Assembly: GCA_040751755.1 (NCBI GenBank)
Contig: JBFMHC010000040.1
Location: 171,530 to 235,529, forward strand
DNA length: 64,000 nt
Origin: PFJX01 sp040751755
Lineage (GTDB): Bacteria > Pseudomonadota > Gammaproteobacteria > Burkholderiales > Thiobacillaceae
Direction of reading: 5' to 3'
Shown: positions 43,757 to 51,969 of the stretch, piece by piece
Numbering within the stretch: the first letter of the stretch is position 1
Layout of the letters: each line of letters opens with the position of its first letter
Translations under genes and position numbers: made by a program
The notes under the pieces: generated by a model
The model's input: only the letters and a program-made list of their open reading frames with translations
Database searches by the model: none
What the model was told of the DNA's origin: nothing

Positions 43757-46453
43757 TCAGCCTTGCAGCGCCGCACGGATGGCCCGTGCATTGCGCCCGA
43801 TGATGTTGACGATGACTTTCTCTCCGGCAGGCGACTGCAGGTGGTCGTGGGTCACACCCGGATCGACCGCGTTGACGATTCGCACCGCCTGATTCATCTG
43901 CGGTTGCGCGGGCGGCACTTTCACCTCCGGTACCAGCCCGCCCGCTGCGAAGGCCAATTCGCCACCCTTGAAGCGTGGGCCTGCCGACAAGCCGTTGAGC
44001 GAATCGAGGAAGGCCACACCGACCTGGCGCACGGCGGCCGCCCGCACCACGTACTCGCCTGCGGACAGACGCGCCGGGATCGAATCCGACGTGGCGCTGC
44101 CCGGCCCTGAAACCAGACCGCCCGTCGCAAATTTCTTCACGTTGCCGAGCAGCGCCATCACGGCGGCCACCATGGCCACCATGGCGGCAATCGCGAGTCC
44201 CGGCCCAACGATGGGGATCGAAGCCTGCGAGGCGGCCGCCCCGGCACCGGCCTTGGCGGCATCCATCGACACCACGGCGGTGGTTTCGGTGGTCTTTTGC
44301 GCGACTTTGGCCGCGCTGGCCGCCGCATCGACGGTTTGCTCCTGCTGGATGAAACCGAGCTTGAGCGCCAGCATCCGCGCCTGCATGGCGATCCATTGCT
44401 GGAAAGGCTGGATCACGATCTGCTGCAGGAAGGCGTCGGCCACCTGCTGGAACAGGCTGGCCATCGCGCTGCGCCAGGTCTGCGCGCCGGTGATCATCCC
44501 GTTGAGCGCGCCTCCAAAACTCTCGCCGATGCGGTTCCACAGCGGGGTCATTTCGTCGACCGTGAGCCGGGTGCGCTCCAGTTCATTGCGCCACGCCTGC
44601 ACGCGGATCACAGCATCCGGCCCGATGGCCTGCGCCGCCTGTTGCATGGTCGGCAGCAGGCGCTCCATCTCGGTGGCCGATTGCTGCTGCAAGGTCACGA
44701 TCTGTTGGCGCGCCTGTGCTTCGGTTAGCAGCCCGGCCTGCTGCTGGGTCTGAAGGGCTTCCTGCGCATTGCGCAGACGCTCGGTGACCTGCCGCCATTG
44801 GGTTTCCAGTGCGGATAGGTTCGCTTGCGCCGCCTTCACGTTGATCAGTCGGTCAACGAGCGACACGCCGTCGGCATCACTTTCTGCAGCGAGACGTGCC
44901 CGCAGATCCCGGTAACTGCGCTCGATGGCAGCCTGCCGGTCGGCATCCGTGGCGGTGCCTGTGATCTGGGCCAGTTCCTCACGCGCCTGCGCCAAGGCAT
45001 CGGCCAGTTCCCGTTCGGCCTGCGCGGCTTTGCGGGCATTGGCCTGCTCGATGTCGCTGCGCCGATTGTTGAGCACGATCAGCTCGGCTTCCGCCTTGGC
45101 GACCTCCGCTTTAGCTTTGAGGCGCTCGTTCTCGCTCTTGCCTCCGACGGCCATCTGCTGGCTCCGGGCCAGTTCCTGCTGCTTGCGGGCGATCTCGGCA
45201 TCGAGCTCGCGCTGCTCCAGCGCGGTTTTTTGCGCGTAGTAGTCGCGCACCGAGATCAGGCGGTCTTCCAGTGCCGCGTCCAGCGCCGTCTGTTGCCGGG
45301 TCAGCGCGTCTTTGAGCAGGGCCAGTTCCGCATCCAGCTGCGCTTTGATCAATGAGGTTTGCGCGCCTCGGGTGTCGGGAGCTGCGCGTGGCCGGGTCAT
45401 GCGCTGCAGCAGCTCCGGATCGGCCTGAATCCTCGGCGCTTTGACCTCGATGGGCTTGGGATCGAACAGGCTGTCGCGGAACTCGGCCAGCTCGTCGAGC
45501 CGTTTGATCAGGCTGCCTTTCAGATCGGCGATGATCGCCTTGGCCCCGGCGGTATTGCCCTTGAGCGCTTCAACCGCCGCCGCCACGCCCGCGCCGATGG
45601 CCTCGCCCAAGGCGACGAAGGCCTTGCCGACGGTGGCAGCGCCCAGCGCCAGGGTCTTGAGCACCAGCACCACGCCATCGAGAATCACCCGCAGCGTGCC
45701 GCCTTCCTTGGCCGACTCGACCATGCCACCGGCCATATCGTTCAGCGCGGGCAGCAGAGACGCGATGATCTGGTTGCCGATGCTGGTGCTGGCGAGTTTG
45801 AGCTTGTCGAGCGCGTCGTTGAACTCACCGGCTTGGGCGGCGGTTTCGCCGCTCATCTGCACGCCCAGCGCCTGCATCTCGGCGGACAGTTCCTCGATGC
45901 CGTCGCGCCCCTGATTCAAAAACGGGATCAGCTCGGCACCGGCCTTGCCGAACAGTTGCACCGCCAGCGCTGTTTTTTGCGCGCCATCGGGCATGGCCTT
46001 GAAACGCTCGGCCAGATCCAGCAGAACCTGATCGGTGCCGCGCAGCGTGCCGTCCTGGTTCTTGAAGGCCACGCCCACCGCCGCGAAATTGCGCGCGGCC
46101 TCCTCCGAGCCGGTCGCGGCTTCCAACATCGTGGTCGAGAGTTTGCGCAGGCCCTTCTCGAAGGACTCGCCCGACACGCCGGATTGCTCGGCGGCGGGCC
46201 GCCACACCGACAGGGTTTCGACGCTGATGCCGACGCGCTGCGACATCTCATCGAGCGCATCGCCGGTATCGATGGCCGATTTGACCAGCGCGGTCAGCCC
46301 CGCTAGCGACACGCCCACGCCGAGATTGGCGAGCAGACCATTGACGCTCTTGGCGGTGTCAGTGAGTCCACCCAGTCCGCGTTTGATCGAATCAAACGCC
46401 GTCTTGGTCTGATCGACAGCGCTGATGAGGATTTGCGCACGATTGCTTGCCAT
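43757..46453 (-). CDS. Phage tail tape-measure protein
   Basis: An 898-residue, mainly helical protein that sets tail length. The N-terminus ASNRAQILISAVDQTKTAFD and GLGGLTDTAKSVNGLLANLG is typical of siphophage tape measures. Coiled-coil stretches (AERELADALAQAREELAQIT, RRSDIEQANARKAAQAE) fill residues 450-720. Near the C-terminus are membrane-like segments (VGPGLAIAAMVAMVAAVMAL) and GGLVSGPGSATSDSIPARLS, the standard ending. It starts at the ATG at 46453; open frame upstream belongs to the overlapped gene. Confidence 0.9.
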   Translation of the reverse strand: MASNRAQILISAVDQTKTAFDSIKRGLGGLTDTAKSVNGLLANLGVGVSLAGLTALVKSAIDTGDALDEMSQRVGISVETLSVWRPAAEQSGVSGESFEKGLRKLSTTMLEAATGSEEAARNFAAVGVAFKNQDGTLRGTDQVLLDLAERFKAMPDGAQKTALAVQLFGKAGAELIPFLNQGRDGIEELSAEMQALGVQMSGETAAQAGEFNDALDKLKLASTSIGNQIIASLLPALNDMAGGMVESAKEGGTLRVILDGVVLVLKTLALGAATVGKAFVALGEAIGAGVAAAVEALKGNTAGAKAIIADLKGSLIKRLDELAEFRDSLFDPKPIEVKAPRIQADPELLQRMTRPRAAPDTRGAQTSLIKAQLDAELALLKDALTRQQTALDAALEDRLISVRDYYAQKTALEQRELDAEIARKQQELARSQQMAVGGKSENERLKAKAEVAKAEAELIVLNNRRSDIEQANARKAAQAERELADALAQAREELAQITGTATDADRQAAIERSYRDLRARLAAESDADGVSLVDRLINVKAAQANLSALETQWRQVTERLRNAQEALQTQQQAGLLTEAQARQQIVTLQQQSATEMERLLPTMQQAAQAIGPDAVIRVQAWRNELERTRLTVDEMTPLWNRIGESFGGALNGMITGAQTWRSAMASLFQQVADAFLQQIVIQPFQQWIAMQARMLALKLGFIQQEQTVDAAASAAKVAQKTTETTAVVSMDAAKAGAGAAASQASIPIVGPGLAIAAMVAMVAAVMALLGNVKKFATGGLVSGPGSATSDSIPARLSAGEYVVRAAAVRQVGVAFLDSLNGLSAGPRFKGGELAFAAGGLVPEVKVPPAQPQMNQAVRIVNAVDPGVTHDHLQSPAGEKVIVNIIGRNARAIRAALQG

Positions 46454-47094
46454 CAGACCTTGTCCAGTTCCTGTTGAATCGCCCGCGCCAAGGCAGGCAG
46501 TGCGCGCTGCACGCCACCGGCCAGATTGAGGCGGCGCTTGAGATCGACGCGCTTGACCAGCACGGCGATGGGAATTTCCTGGCCACGCTTGATCTGTTTT
46601 GCGCCGGTGCGCGCCCGCTCGGCGCGTTTGAAGCGGGTCAGCTGGCGGCTGTTCTCCGAGATGTTCTCGGCCATCAGCAGCACGCGACCGTTTTTCTCGA
46701 TGAAGAAGGCATTGCCCGAGCGCATCAGGCCGTCGATGACCGCCTTGAAGCGCTTGGGACCGATGCGACCGGGCAGCAGCGGAATCAGCAGATTGCCGCT
46801 CACGCTGCCGCCTTGTTCGTGCAGGCCCAGCCAGGGGATCTTGCTGCCCACCCACAAGGCAGGCAGCTCGTTGGCTTTCTTATCGAATACCTTGATGCCC
46901 ATCGAGGAGACGAAGCTCGCGCGTTTGACGTCGAAGGCGCTGCGCATCTCGGCGCGGGCGGAGTCCCGCACCTCGCGGCCGCCTGTTTTCATGCCCCGGG
47001 TGACGGCGGTGTGGACGGCGCGGCGGCGTTCGCTGCTCCACGCAGCCAACTGGCGCGGGTCGAGCAAGCCGGCGGTGGTCAGCGACAAACGCAT
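46453..47094 (-). CDS. Phage minor tail protein (DUF6441-like)
   Basis: A 213-residue basic protein: RLSLTTAGLLDPRQLAAWSS, then VTRGMKTGGREVRDSARAEM and SGNLLIPLLPGRIGPKRF. It resembles the DUF6441 family found just upstream of tape-measure genes. The C-terminus (VQRALPALARAIQQELDKV) is helical. Position suggests a role like lambda Z or tail assembly support. Stop and the tape-measure start share a base (TGATG). Confidence 0.65.
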   Translation of the reverse strand: MRLSLTTAGLLDPRQLAAWSSERRRAVHTAVTRGMKTGGREVRDSARAEMRSAFDVKRASFVSSMGIKVFDKKANELPALWVGSKIPWLGLHEQGGSVSGNLLIPLLPGRIGPKRFKAVIDGLMRSGNAFFIEKNGRVLLMAENISENSRQLTRFKRAERARTGAKQIKRGQEIPIAVLVKRVDLKRRLNLAGGVQRALPALARAIQQELDKV

Positions 47095-47098
47095 GGTT

Positions 47099-47374
47099 TC
47101 AGTCCTTCAGCAGATCGCGTTGCAGTTGTTCGATGGATCGTTTTTCGCCTTGGGCGGCAACGGCGACCACGCCCAAGAGTTGCGCCAGACGCTGGCGTTC
47201 CAGTTGGCCTTCGAGATCCAGAAAGGCCACGGCCTGCGCCAGCGTGTAGCCCAGCACTGCGTGCAGGCCGTGACCGGCGCGGATCAGGCGGGTGACGGCG
47301 CTGTCCCAAGGTTGCGGATCAGCGGGGCCAGCTTGTCCGCCGAACGCTGGATGCCCGGCACCACCCGGCCCACG
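47099..47374 (-). CDS. T-like extension of the tail assembly chaperone, reached by -1 frameshift
   Basis: About 91 codons lie in the -1 frame relative to the preceding gene with no usable start codon near their beginning. The conserved part is SAVTRLIRAGHGLHAVLGYT then LAQAVAFLDLEGQLERQRLA, recognised as the second product of the G/GT-type tail chaperone pair. Translation would enter at 47374 after a slip on TTTTTTC, giving a fusion of about 191 residues. Ends 4 nt before the next gene. Confidence 0.72.
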   Translation of the reverse strand, partial: RGPGGAGHPAFGGQAGPADPQPWDSAVTRLIRAGHGLHAVLGYTLAQAVAFLDLEGQLERQRLAQLLGVVAVAAQGEKRSIEQLQRDLLKD

Positions 47375-47673
47375 AAAAAATCCGCGTTCACCTCGAACAC
47401 GGCAGCGGCCAGAAGAACGGCGTCCTCCAGCGACAAGTCGTTGATCCACGCGCGCTCACGCCGGGTAGTGATCGCCAGCAGATCGAGCACGGCATCACCG
47501 TGCCGTCCCAGCAGCGCCATCCAGTCCGGATCACTGGTGATTTCCTCGGCCAGCGGGCGCACCACGGCCAGCAGCCGTGGCAGCTCACCCAGCCGGATCG
47601 GCGTCAGTTCCAGCGCGGTGCCGGACAGCGTCACGACCACAGGCTCAGGGGGGAATGTCTTGAAGCCGTCCAT
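47284..47673 (-). CDS. Phage tail assembly chaperone (G-like)
   Basis: A 129-residue soluble protein: DGFKTFPPEPVVVTLSGTAL, ELTPIRLGELPRLLAVVRPL and LSLEDAVLLAAAVFEVNADF. Size and place between the tail tube gene and the tape measure are those of lambda gpG. These chaperones bind the tape measure and recruit tail tube protein. The preferred start is the ATG at 47673, sharing a base with the tail-tube stop; a GTG 3 nt earlier is possible. A slippery heptamer near codon 100 would make the longer GT form. Confidence 0.82.
   Translation of the reverse strand: MDGFKTFPPEPVVVTLSGTALELTPIRLGELPRLLAVVRPLAEEITSDPDWMALLGRHGDAVLDLLAITTRRERAWINDLSLEDAVLLAAAVFEVNADFFVGRVVPGIQRSADKLAPLIRNLGTAPSPA
47374..47380 (-). 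promoter_or_regulatory. Slippery heptamer TTTTTTC, probable programmed -1 frameshift site
   Basis: The minus strand reads T TTT TTC in the zero frame of the G-like gene (codons 99-100, Phe-Phe), an ideal X-XXY-YYZ slip site. After slipping one base back, the frame matches the downstream T-like open frame exactly. Phage tail genes at this position generally use a programmed frameshift. Confidence 0.72.
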
Positions 47674-48425
47674 CACAGCAGCACCAGACGTCCGAACTGA
47701 CCGAGATCACCGCCGACTGGCTTGGTCAGATCCGCCAGCACCTGGCCCGACAGCTCGAACTTCAGCAGTTCGTCCGTGATGATCGAGAGTTCCTTCGCCG
47801 GGTTGATGGCCACGCGGTACAGGTCAATCACTACCTCGCGGTTGCCGTCGGCGGTATTGAGCCCCTCGAAGCGAATCCAGCGCTCGGGCAGTGGCTGGGT
47901 GAACATCGCCGTGCTCTGCGCCGCGCCATAGGCGTAATCGACGGTGAACGGCTCGGTGTACGGGCCACCCGACGTGGCATCCAGCACCACCAGTGAACCG
48001 TGCTTGGCATTGACGCTGTACTGGCTGACCGGGAGCGTCTTGGGCGTGACGTCCGAGTCCTGGATCTGCACGGCGGACACGTTTTGCATGGCCAACGGAT
48101 ACAGACTGCCCGGCGTGACAGGGTTGGGCAGTAGTTCGCCAGTCACCGTACCGGGGGTGATCGTGGTCGTGGTGCCATAGAGCGCGAGCGCCAGGTTGGT
48201 GGCGATCAGCTCTTCCAACGTGCAGGCGAACTCGCCTTTCTTGGTCTTGATGAGTTGCAGGTCGGTCAGGCGCTGACCCGACTGCGCTTCCTGGTGCTCG
48301 ATGGTGTCCACCGACAGCGACACCTTCAGCTCGGGCACGTTGCCGACGAAGGTCAGTCCGGCCGGGTTGCCGAGTTCATCACGTGCGCCGATGTAGACGC
48401 GGCCTTGTCCGGAAAAATAAGCCAT
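47673..48425 (-). CDS. Phage major tail tube protein
   Basis: A 250-residue structural protein: AYFSGQGRVYIGARDELGNP, FVGNVPELKVSLSVDTIEHQ and ADGNREVVIDLYRVAINPAK. The pattern of N-terminal GxVYIG and central SVDTIEHQEAQSGQRL strands is that of siphophage tail tube proteins, which form stacked hexameric rings around the tape measure. Position next to the chaperone genes agrees. Confidence 0.87.
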   Translation of the reverse strand: MAYFSGQGRVYIGARDELGNPAGLTFVGNVPELKVSLSVDTIEHQEAQSGQRLTDLQLIKTKKGEFACTLEELIATNLALALYGTTTTITPGTVTGELLPNPVTPGSLYPLAMQNVSAVQIQDSDVTPKTLPVSQYSVNAKHGSLVVLDATSGGPYTEPFTVDYAYGAAQSTAMFTQPLPERWIRFEGLNTADGNREVVIDLYRVAINPAKELSIITDELLKFELSGQVLADLTKPVGGDLGQFGRLVLL

Positions 48426-48427
48426 GT

Positions 48428-48643
48428 TCAGTCTCCTTGGGTGGCTGCAGTTGTGGAAACACCGGACGTGGCATCACGGCGGGTGGATTTGGAATCAGTG
48501 ATGGGTGCGGCGGACGCAGTAGCGGGCTTGGCCACGCCCTGCGCGATCAGCCAGCGTCCACTGGCATCGGGCAGATCAAGGCGATCACCCACGGCGAGGC
48601 GCTTGCCTGCATGGGTGTGAGGTTTCAGTAGTTCGATGTGCAT
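48428..48643 (-). CDS. Small phage protein between tail completion and tail tube genes
   Basis: A 71-residue protein: HIELLKPHTHAGKRLAVGDR and LDLPDASGRWLIAQGVAKP, then a Ser/Thr/Ala-rich tail. The first half looks like a small beta domain of a conserved family present in capsid-tail clusters. Its stop lies 2 nt before the tail tube start. Role unknown. Confidence 0.7.
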   Translation of the reverse strand: MHIELLKPHTHAGKRLAVGDRLDLPDASGRWLIAQGVAKPATASAAPITDSKSTRRDATSGVSTTAATQGD

Positions 48644-48647
48644 GGGT

Positions 48648-49073
48648 TCATCCTGTTTGGGTGAGATCAATGGCGTGGGTGCGGTAGCGGATCTCGTAGC
48701 GTGCGGGCAGCGCGACGGCACCGGCATCGGCGTCGTCGAACTCCCATTCGCAGTCGATCTCGCGCACGGCGATGGCCAGACCGCCCAGATTCGGGTCGGC
48801 CAGCAAAGCCGCGTGAGCCGCCACCAGCGCCAGGTCAGCGACGTTGAAGGCATCCGCACCGCGTGCCACCACGGCAAGCCGGACGATCAGCAGCCGGTCG
48901 ACCAGGTGGTTGGCATGGGCGGTGATGCTGTCGCCATCGACGAACAGCAGCAGCGCAGGACTGGCCTCGCGGGTGACCGGAACGGCTGGCATGCGCAGCA
49001 CCGGCACGGGTGTAATCGCAGATGACAGGCGTGCGACGACCTCCCGCAAGACGCGCTCACGGACGGAGTTCAT
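48648..49073 (-). CDS. Phage tail completion/terminator protein (U-like)
   Basis: A 141-residue protein: NSVRERVLREVVARLSSAIT, then SPALLLFVDGDSITAHANHL, GADAFNVADLALVAAHAALL and CEWEFDDADAGAVALPARYE. The layout of helix, strand, helix and final beta strand resembles tail terminator proteins that cap the tail at the head side. Identification rests on pattern and place in the order. Confidence 0.65.
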   Translation of the reverse strand: MNSVRERVLREVVARLSSAITPVPVLRMPAVPVTREASPALLLFVDGDSITAHANHLVDRLLIVRLAVVARGADAFNVADLALVAAHAALLADPNLGGLAIAVREIDCEWEFDDADAGAVALPARYEIRYRTHAIDLTQTG

Positions 49074-49083
49074 GGCGATGTCC

Positions 49084-49365
49084 TTAGAGTTGGGAGAGAG
49101 AGGCGCGCCGCTCGGTGCCGTCGCCGATGGCGCGCACGTCGCGCACCTGATAGGTATTGCCTGCCACCTCGACCGTGTCCCCGGCAGCCAGCGTCAGCCA
49201 GGACGCCGGGTAGTCGATCTGGTAGTCCCGCGACAGCGCAAAACCATCCAGCACGGTTTCGTCCGGGGCACGGAAGGCGCAGTGCACGGTGCTGCCCGCC
49301 ACCGTGACGGCGGTCAGCAGTCCGGCATTGCGGGCCGATTCGTAGAACAGCTCGACGGCCAGCAT
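49084..49365 (-). CDS. Phage head-tail joining protein
   Basis: A 93-residue protein: LAVELFYESARNAGLLTAVT, FRAPDETVLDGFALSRDYQI and AAGDTVEVAGNTYQVRDVRA, a small beta barrel of the lambda FII/gp-like head-tail joining type (APDETVLDG and VEVAGNTYQVRDV are recurrent in the family). It starts at the ATG at 49365, sharing a base with the capsid stop. Confidence 0.75.
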   Translation of the reverse strand: MLAVELFYESARNAGLLTAVTVAGSTVHCAFRAPDETVLDGFALSRDYQIDYPASWLTLAAGDTVEVAGNTYQVRDVRAIGDGTERRASLSQL

Positions 49366-50369
49366 CAGGACGCCAGCACCTTCACCAGCACCGCAGGCCG
49401 GTGACACATCGGCAGCGGGTTGGACTGGGTGTGAATGTCGGTGCCCCGGTCGAACTTGCGCGGCTCCTGCTTGGCGTAGAGCGGCTGTCCCAGCGTGTTC
49501 GCCGTCTCGTTGAAGTCAGCCGGCGCGAAGTAGGTGGCGAAGGTGTCCACCGTGCCCAGCGGGAAGGCATGGCCTTCGCCGGCGGCGATGAAGCGGCGGA
49601 CGTTGTCGTCGCCGTCGCTGGCCTCGCCCGAATATTCCTCGAAGGTGATGCCGCCGAAGGTGAAGCCCGAGCGCAGATCGGAGCGCAGCGCAACGCCGTC
49701 CTGCCAGCGCTCGTAGGCCGCGACGACCTTCTCGTGGCTGGTCAGCGCATCGAAGAATTCCTCGGACACCAGGCAGTGGACGCCGGTCATGCGCTCACCC
49801 TTGAGGTTTTTCTCGAGGTAGCGCTTGAGCTCCAGGCATTTCTTCTTGACGTCCGTGCCGGCGTTGCCCAGTTGGAAATTGATCACCTTGGGCGTGATCC
49901 CGAACAGATCGAACAGGTCGTAGAGCACGGAACCGTCGGCGTCGAGGATGACGCCCTTGAGCGCGCCGATGCGCAGGTGCTCGAGCGTGATCGCGTGCTT
50001 GTTGCGCATCGTTTGCAGGTGTTCGGCCATGACCGAGGCCACGGTTTGCAGCTCGGTTTCCGAACCGAAAGCCCGCAGTCCTTGCACTTCCTCGGGCAGC
50101 ACCACGTCGTCGTGCGGGATGTGCGGAATGGCGAAGGAGCGCAGCTTGCGCTTGCCGTGTTTGCCCACAGTGCCGGGCGAGCCGACCGGCATCGTCGGCA
50201 GCAGCGTCAGGATGCCGTTTTTCTCCTCGACAACCACGGAACGGAAGCGCACCGGCTTGGCCGGGAACAGCCCCATGCTCTCCATCAGCCCGTAGTTGTT
50301 GGGCAGGATGTTGATAGCGGCGGTCAGCGCCGACATCGAGAACGCGGGATTCTCGAAAACGTTGTTCAT
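49365..50369 (-). CDS. Phage major capsid protein (lambda E-type)
   Basis: A 334-residue capsid protein of the lambda E family: NNVFENPAFSMSALTAAINI, LPNNYGLMESMGLFPAKPVR and SVVVEEKNGILTLLPTMPVG open the HK97-fold. RSFAIPHIPHDDVVLPEEVQ and HCLVSEEFFDALTSHEKVVA are further family patterns. It starts at the ATG at 50369, right after the decoration protein gene. No frameshift or truncation is visible. Confidence 0.93.
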   Translation of the reverse strand: MNNVFENPAFSMSALTAAINILPNNYGLMESMGLFPAKPVRFRSVVVEEKNGILTLLPTMPVGSPGTVGKHGKRKLRSFAIPHIPHDDVVLPEEVQGLRAFGSETELQTVASVMAEHLQTMRNKHAITLEHLRIGALKGVILDADGSVLYDLFDLFGITPKVINFQLGNAGTDVKKKCLELKRYLEKNLKGERMTGVHCLVSEEFFDALTSHEKVVAAYERWQDGVALRSDLRSGFTFGGITFEEYSGEASDGDDNVRRFIAAGEGHAFPLGTVDTFATYFAPADFNETANTLGQPLYAKQEPRKFDRGTDIHTQSNPLPMCHRPAVLVKVLAS

Positions 50370-50371
50370 GG

Positions 50372-50749
50372 TCAGACTCCTTTGCGAACGAGGATGCCGA
50401 GGCTCTTGAGCTGTGCGATGGCAGCCAGCTTTTCTGCGGCGGTGATGGCGGCTGGCCACGCCAGGGCGTGATCGGCGACGATGGCGTGACGGGCCAGCAT
50501 CAGCCCGTCCTCACGGTCGATCAGCGTGGCGTCGACGGCCTGCATCAGCACGCCTGCGGCGTACTGACTGCCGTCGGTGGCCGAGGGGTCGATCTGCTTG
50601 ACCTTGCCGGTGGCGGTCACCAGACCGACTACCGCACCCAACGGCAGGTTCTGGCCTGCGCCGACGGTGACCTGATCGCGCGAGTAGAGATTGGGCGCTT
50701 CGTACTTCAGAAGATCGCCCAGGTTGAGGCCTTCGGTGATGACGGGCAT
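50372..50749 (-). CDS. Phage head decoration protein (lambda D-like)
   Basis: A 125-residue protein: PVITEGLNLGDLLKYEAPNL, YSRDQVTVGAGQNLPLGAVV and ATDGSQYAAGVLMQAVDATL. This is the gpD/decoration pattern that stabilises the expanded capsid at three-fold axes. Two nt separate it from the capsid gene. Confidence 0.87.
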   Translation of the reverse strand: MPVITEGLNLGDLLKYEAPNLYSRDQVTVGAGQNLPLGAVVGLVTATGKVKQIDPSATDGSQYAAGVLMQAVDATLIDREDGLMLARHAIVADHALAWPAAITAAEKLAAIAQLKSLGILVRKGV

Positions 50750-50750
50750 A

Positions 50751-51959
50751 TCACTTCTCCTGTCCGGCGCGGGCACGGGCCGCCAGCACCAAGGGGTTGT
50801 CGTTGAGGGATTGCGTTGCCGTGGTGGCTGCGCTCGGTGTGATCAGGCTGTTGATCTCTTGCCCGGTGGCGCGCGCGGCCAGCAGATGGCCACGCACCGC
50901 CGATGGCGACGTACGTGTAGCCAGAAAACCGGCGATACGCTCAGGGCAGCCTGCCAGCGCACACAGCTCGGCGATTTCCTGCGCGTCCTCGATGGTCATC
51001 GGCGGGTGCGCGCCATCAGTGCGATCAGGATCAGCGCCAACCCCAGGGTCAGCAGTGGTTCCGGGTTCATTCATGAAAGGCTCCAGTCGTGGTGGGTGAA
51101 GATGTCCCGACGCCGCAGTTGCAAGCGCCGGTGGGGGTGAAAGTGCGGCGGTGAGTTCGGCCAGCAGGTCGTCGAACGTGCCGACGGCATCCGCCAGTCC
51201 TGCTGCGACGGCGTCCTGTCCGAAGAACACGCCCGCTTCGGTGGCGCGCACCGCGTCACTGGTGAGGCCGCGATGGCTGGCCACGGTGTCGACGAACAAG
51301 CCGTAGATCCGATCCACCTCGCGCTTGAGAAACGCGTGGGCTTCGTCCGAGATCGGCTCGTGCGGGTTGAGGTCGTTCTTGCGCGCTCCGGCAAAGACGG
51401 TGGTGTAGCGGACGCCGTCCTTGGCGTCCTTCACCGAGTGATCGGCGTGCATGGCAATGACGCCAATCGAGCCGACGCCGCCGGTGCGGGTGACAAAGAA
51501 GCGGCTCGCCGCCGACCCGATGGCGTAGGCCGCCGAGTACGCCATGTCATTGGCTAGCGCCCAGACCGGTTTGATCTGCGCGGCAGCACGCACGCGGTCG
51601 GCGAGATCGAACACACCACCGGACTCACCGCCCGGGCTATCGATGTCGAGCACGATGGCCGCCACCGACGGATCAGCGATGGCGCTGTCGAGCTGACGGG
51701 CAATGTCCTGATAGCTGGTCAAGCCAGAGGCGGCATCCAGCCCCGCTGTTCGCCGCACCAGCGTGCCGTAGATCGGCAGGACGGCGATGCCCGCATCCGG
51801 TGCGGGTGGACTGCGCGTAGCAGGTGAAGGAAGCGGCGCGCCGTTGTCCGTCAACCCGATGCGTGGCCCCAGTACGGCGAGGATCACCTCGAGTTTCGGG
51901 CGATGAATCAGCAGCGGCGCGCCAAAGATACGCGCCGCCATATGCGGTAGCAGGGTCAT
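50751..51959 (-). CDS. S49-type head maturation protease (possibly with scaffold domain)
   Basis: A 402-residue serine protease of the S49/ClpP type used for prohead maturation. The catalytic region shows VLDIDSPGGESGGVFDLADR and AYAIGSAASRFFVTRTGGVG, the latter with the nucleophile serine and GSIG. The C-terminal 110 residues are Pro/Ala/Thr rich with a helical segment (IAELCALAGCPERIAGFLAT), as in lambda-type proteases where the scaffold is fused to or nested in the protease gene. It starts at the ATG at 51959, ten nt after the portal stop. Confidence 0.9.
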   Translation of the reverse strand: MTLLPHMAARIFGAPLLIHRPKLEVILAVLGPRIGLTDNGAPLPSPATRSPPAPDAGIAVLPIYGTLVRRTAGLDAASGLTSYQDIARQLDSAIADPSVAAIVLDIDSPGGESGGVFDLADRVRAAAQIKPVWALANDMAYSAAYAIGSAASRFFVTRTGGVGSIGVIAMHADHSVKDAKDGVRYTTVFAGARKNDLNPHEPISDEAHAFLKREVDRIYGLFVDTVASHRGLTSDAVRATEAGVFFGQDAVAAGLADAVGTFDDLLAELTAALSPPPALATAASGHLHPPRLEPFMNEPGTTADPGVGADPDRTDGAHPPMTIEDAQEIAELCALAGCPERIAGFLATRTSPSAVRGHLLAARATGQEINSLITPSAATTATQSLNDNPLVLAARARAGQEK

Positions 51960-51969
51960 CGAAAAACCT

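Noticed and set aside
47079..47309. Open frame starting from TTG inside the tail chaperone region
   Set aside because: Arg/Pro-rich shadow; the conserved T-like sequence is in the neighbouring frame.
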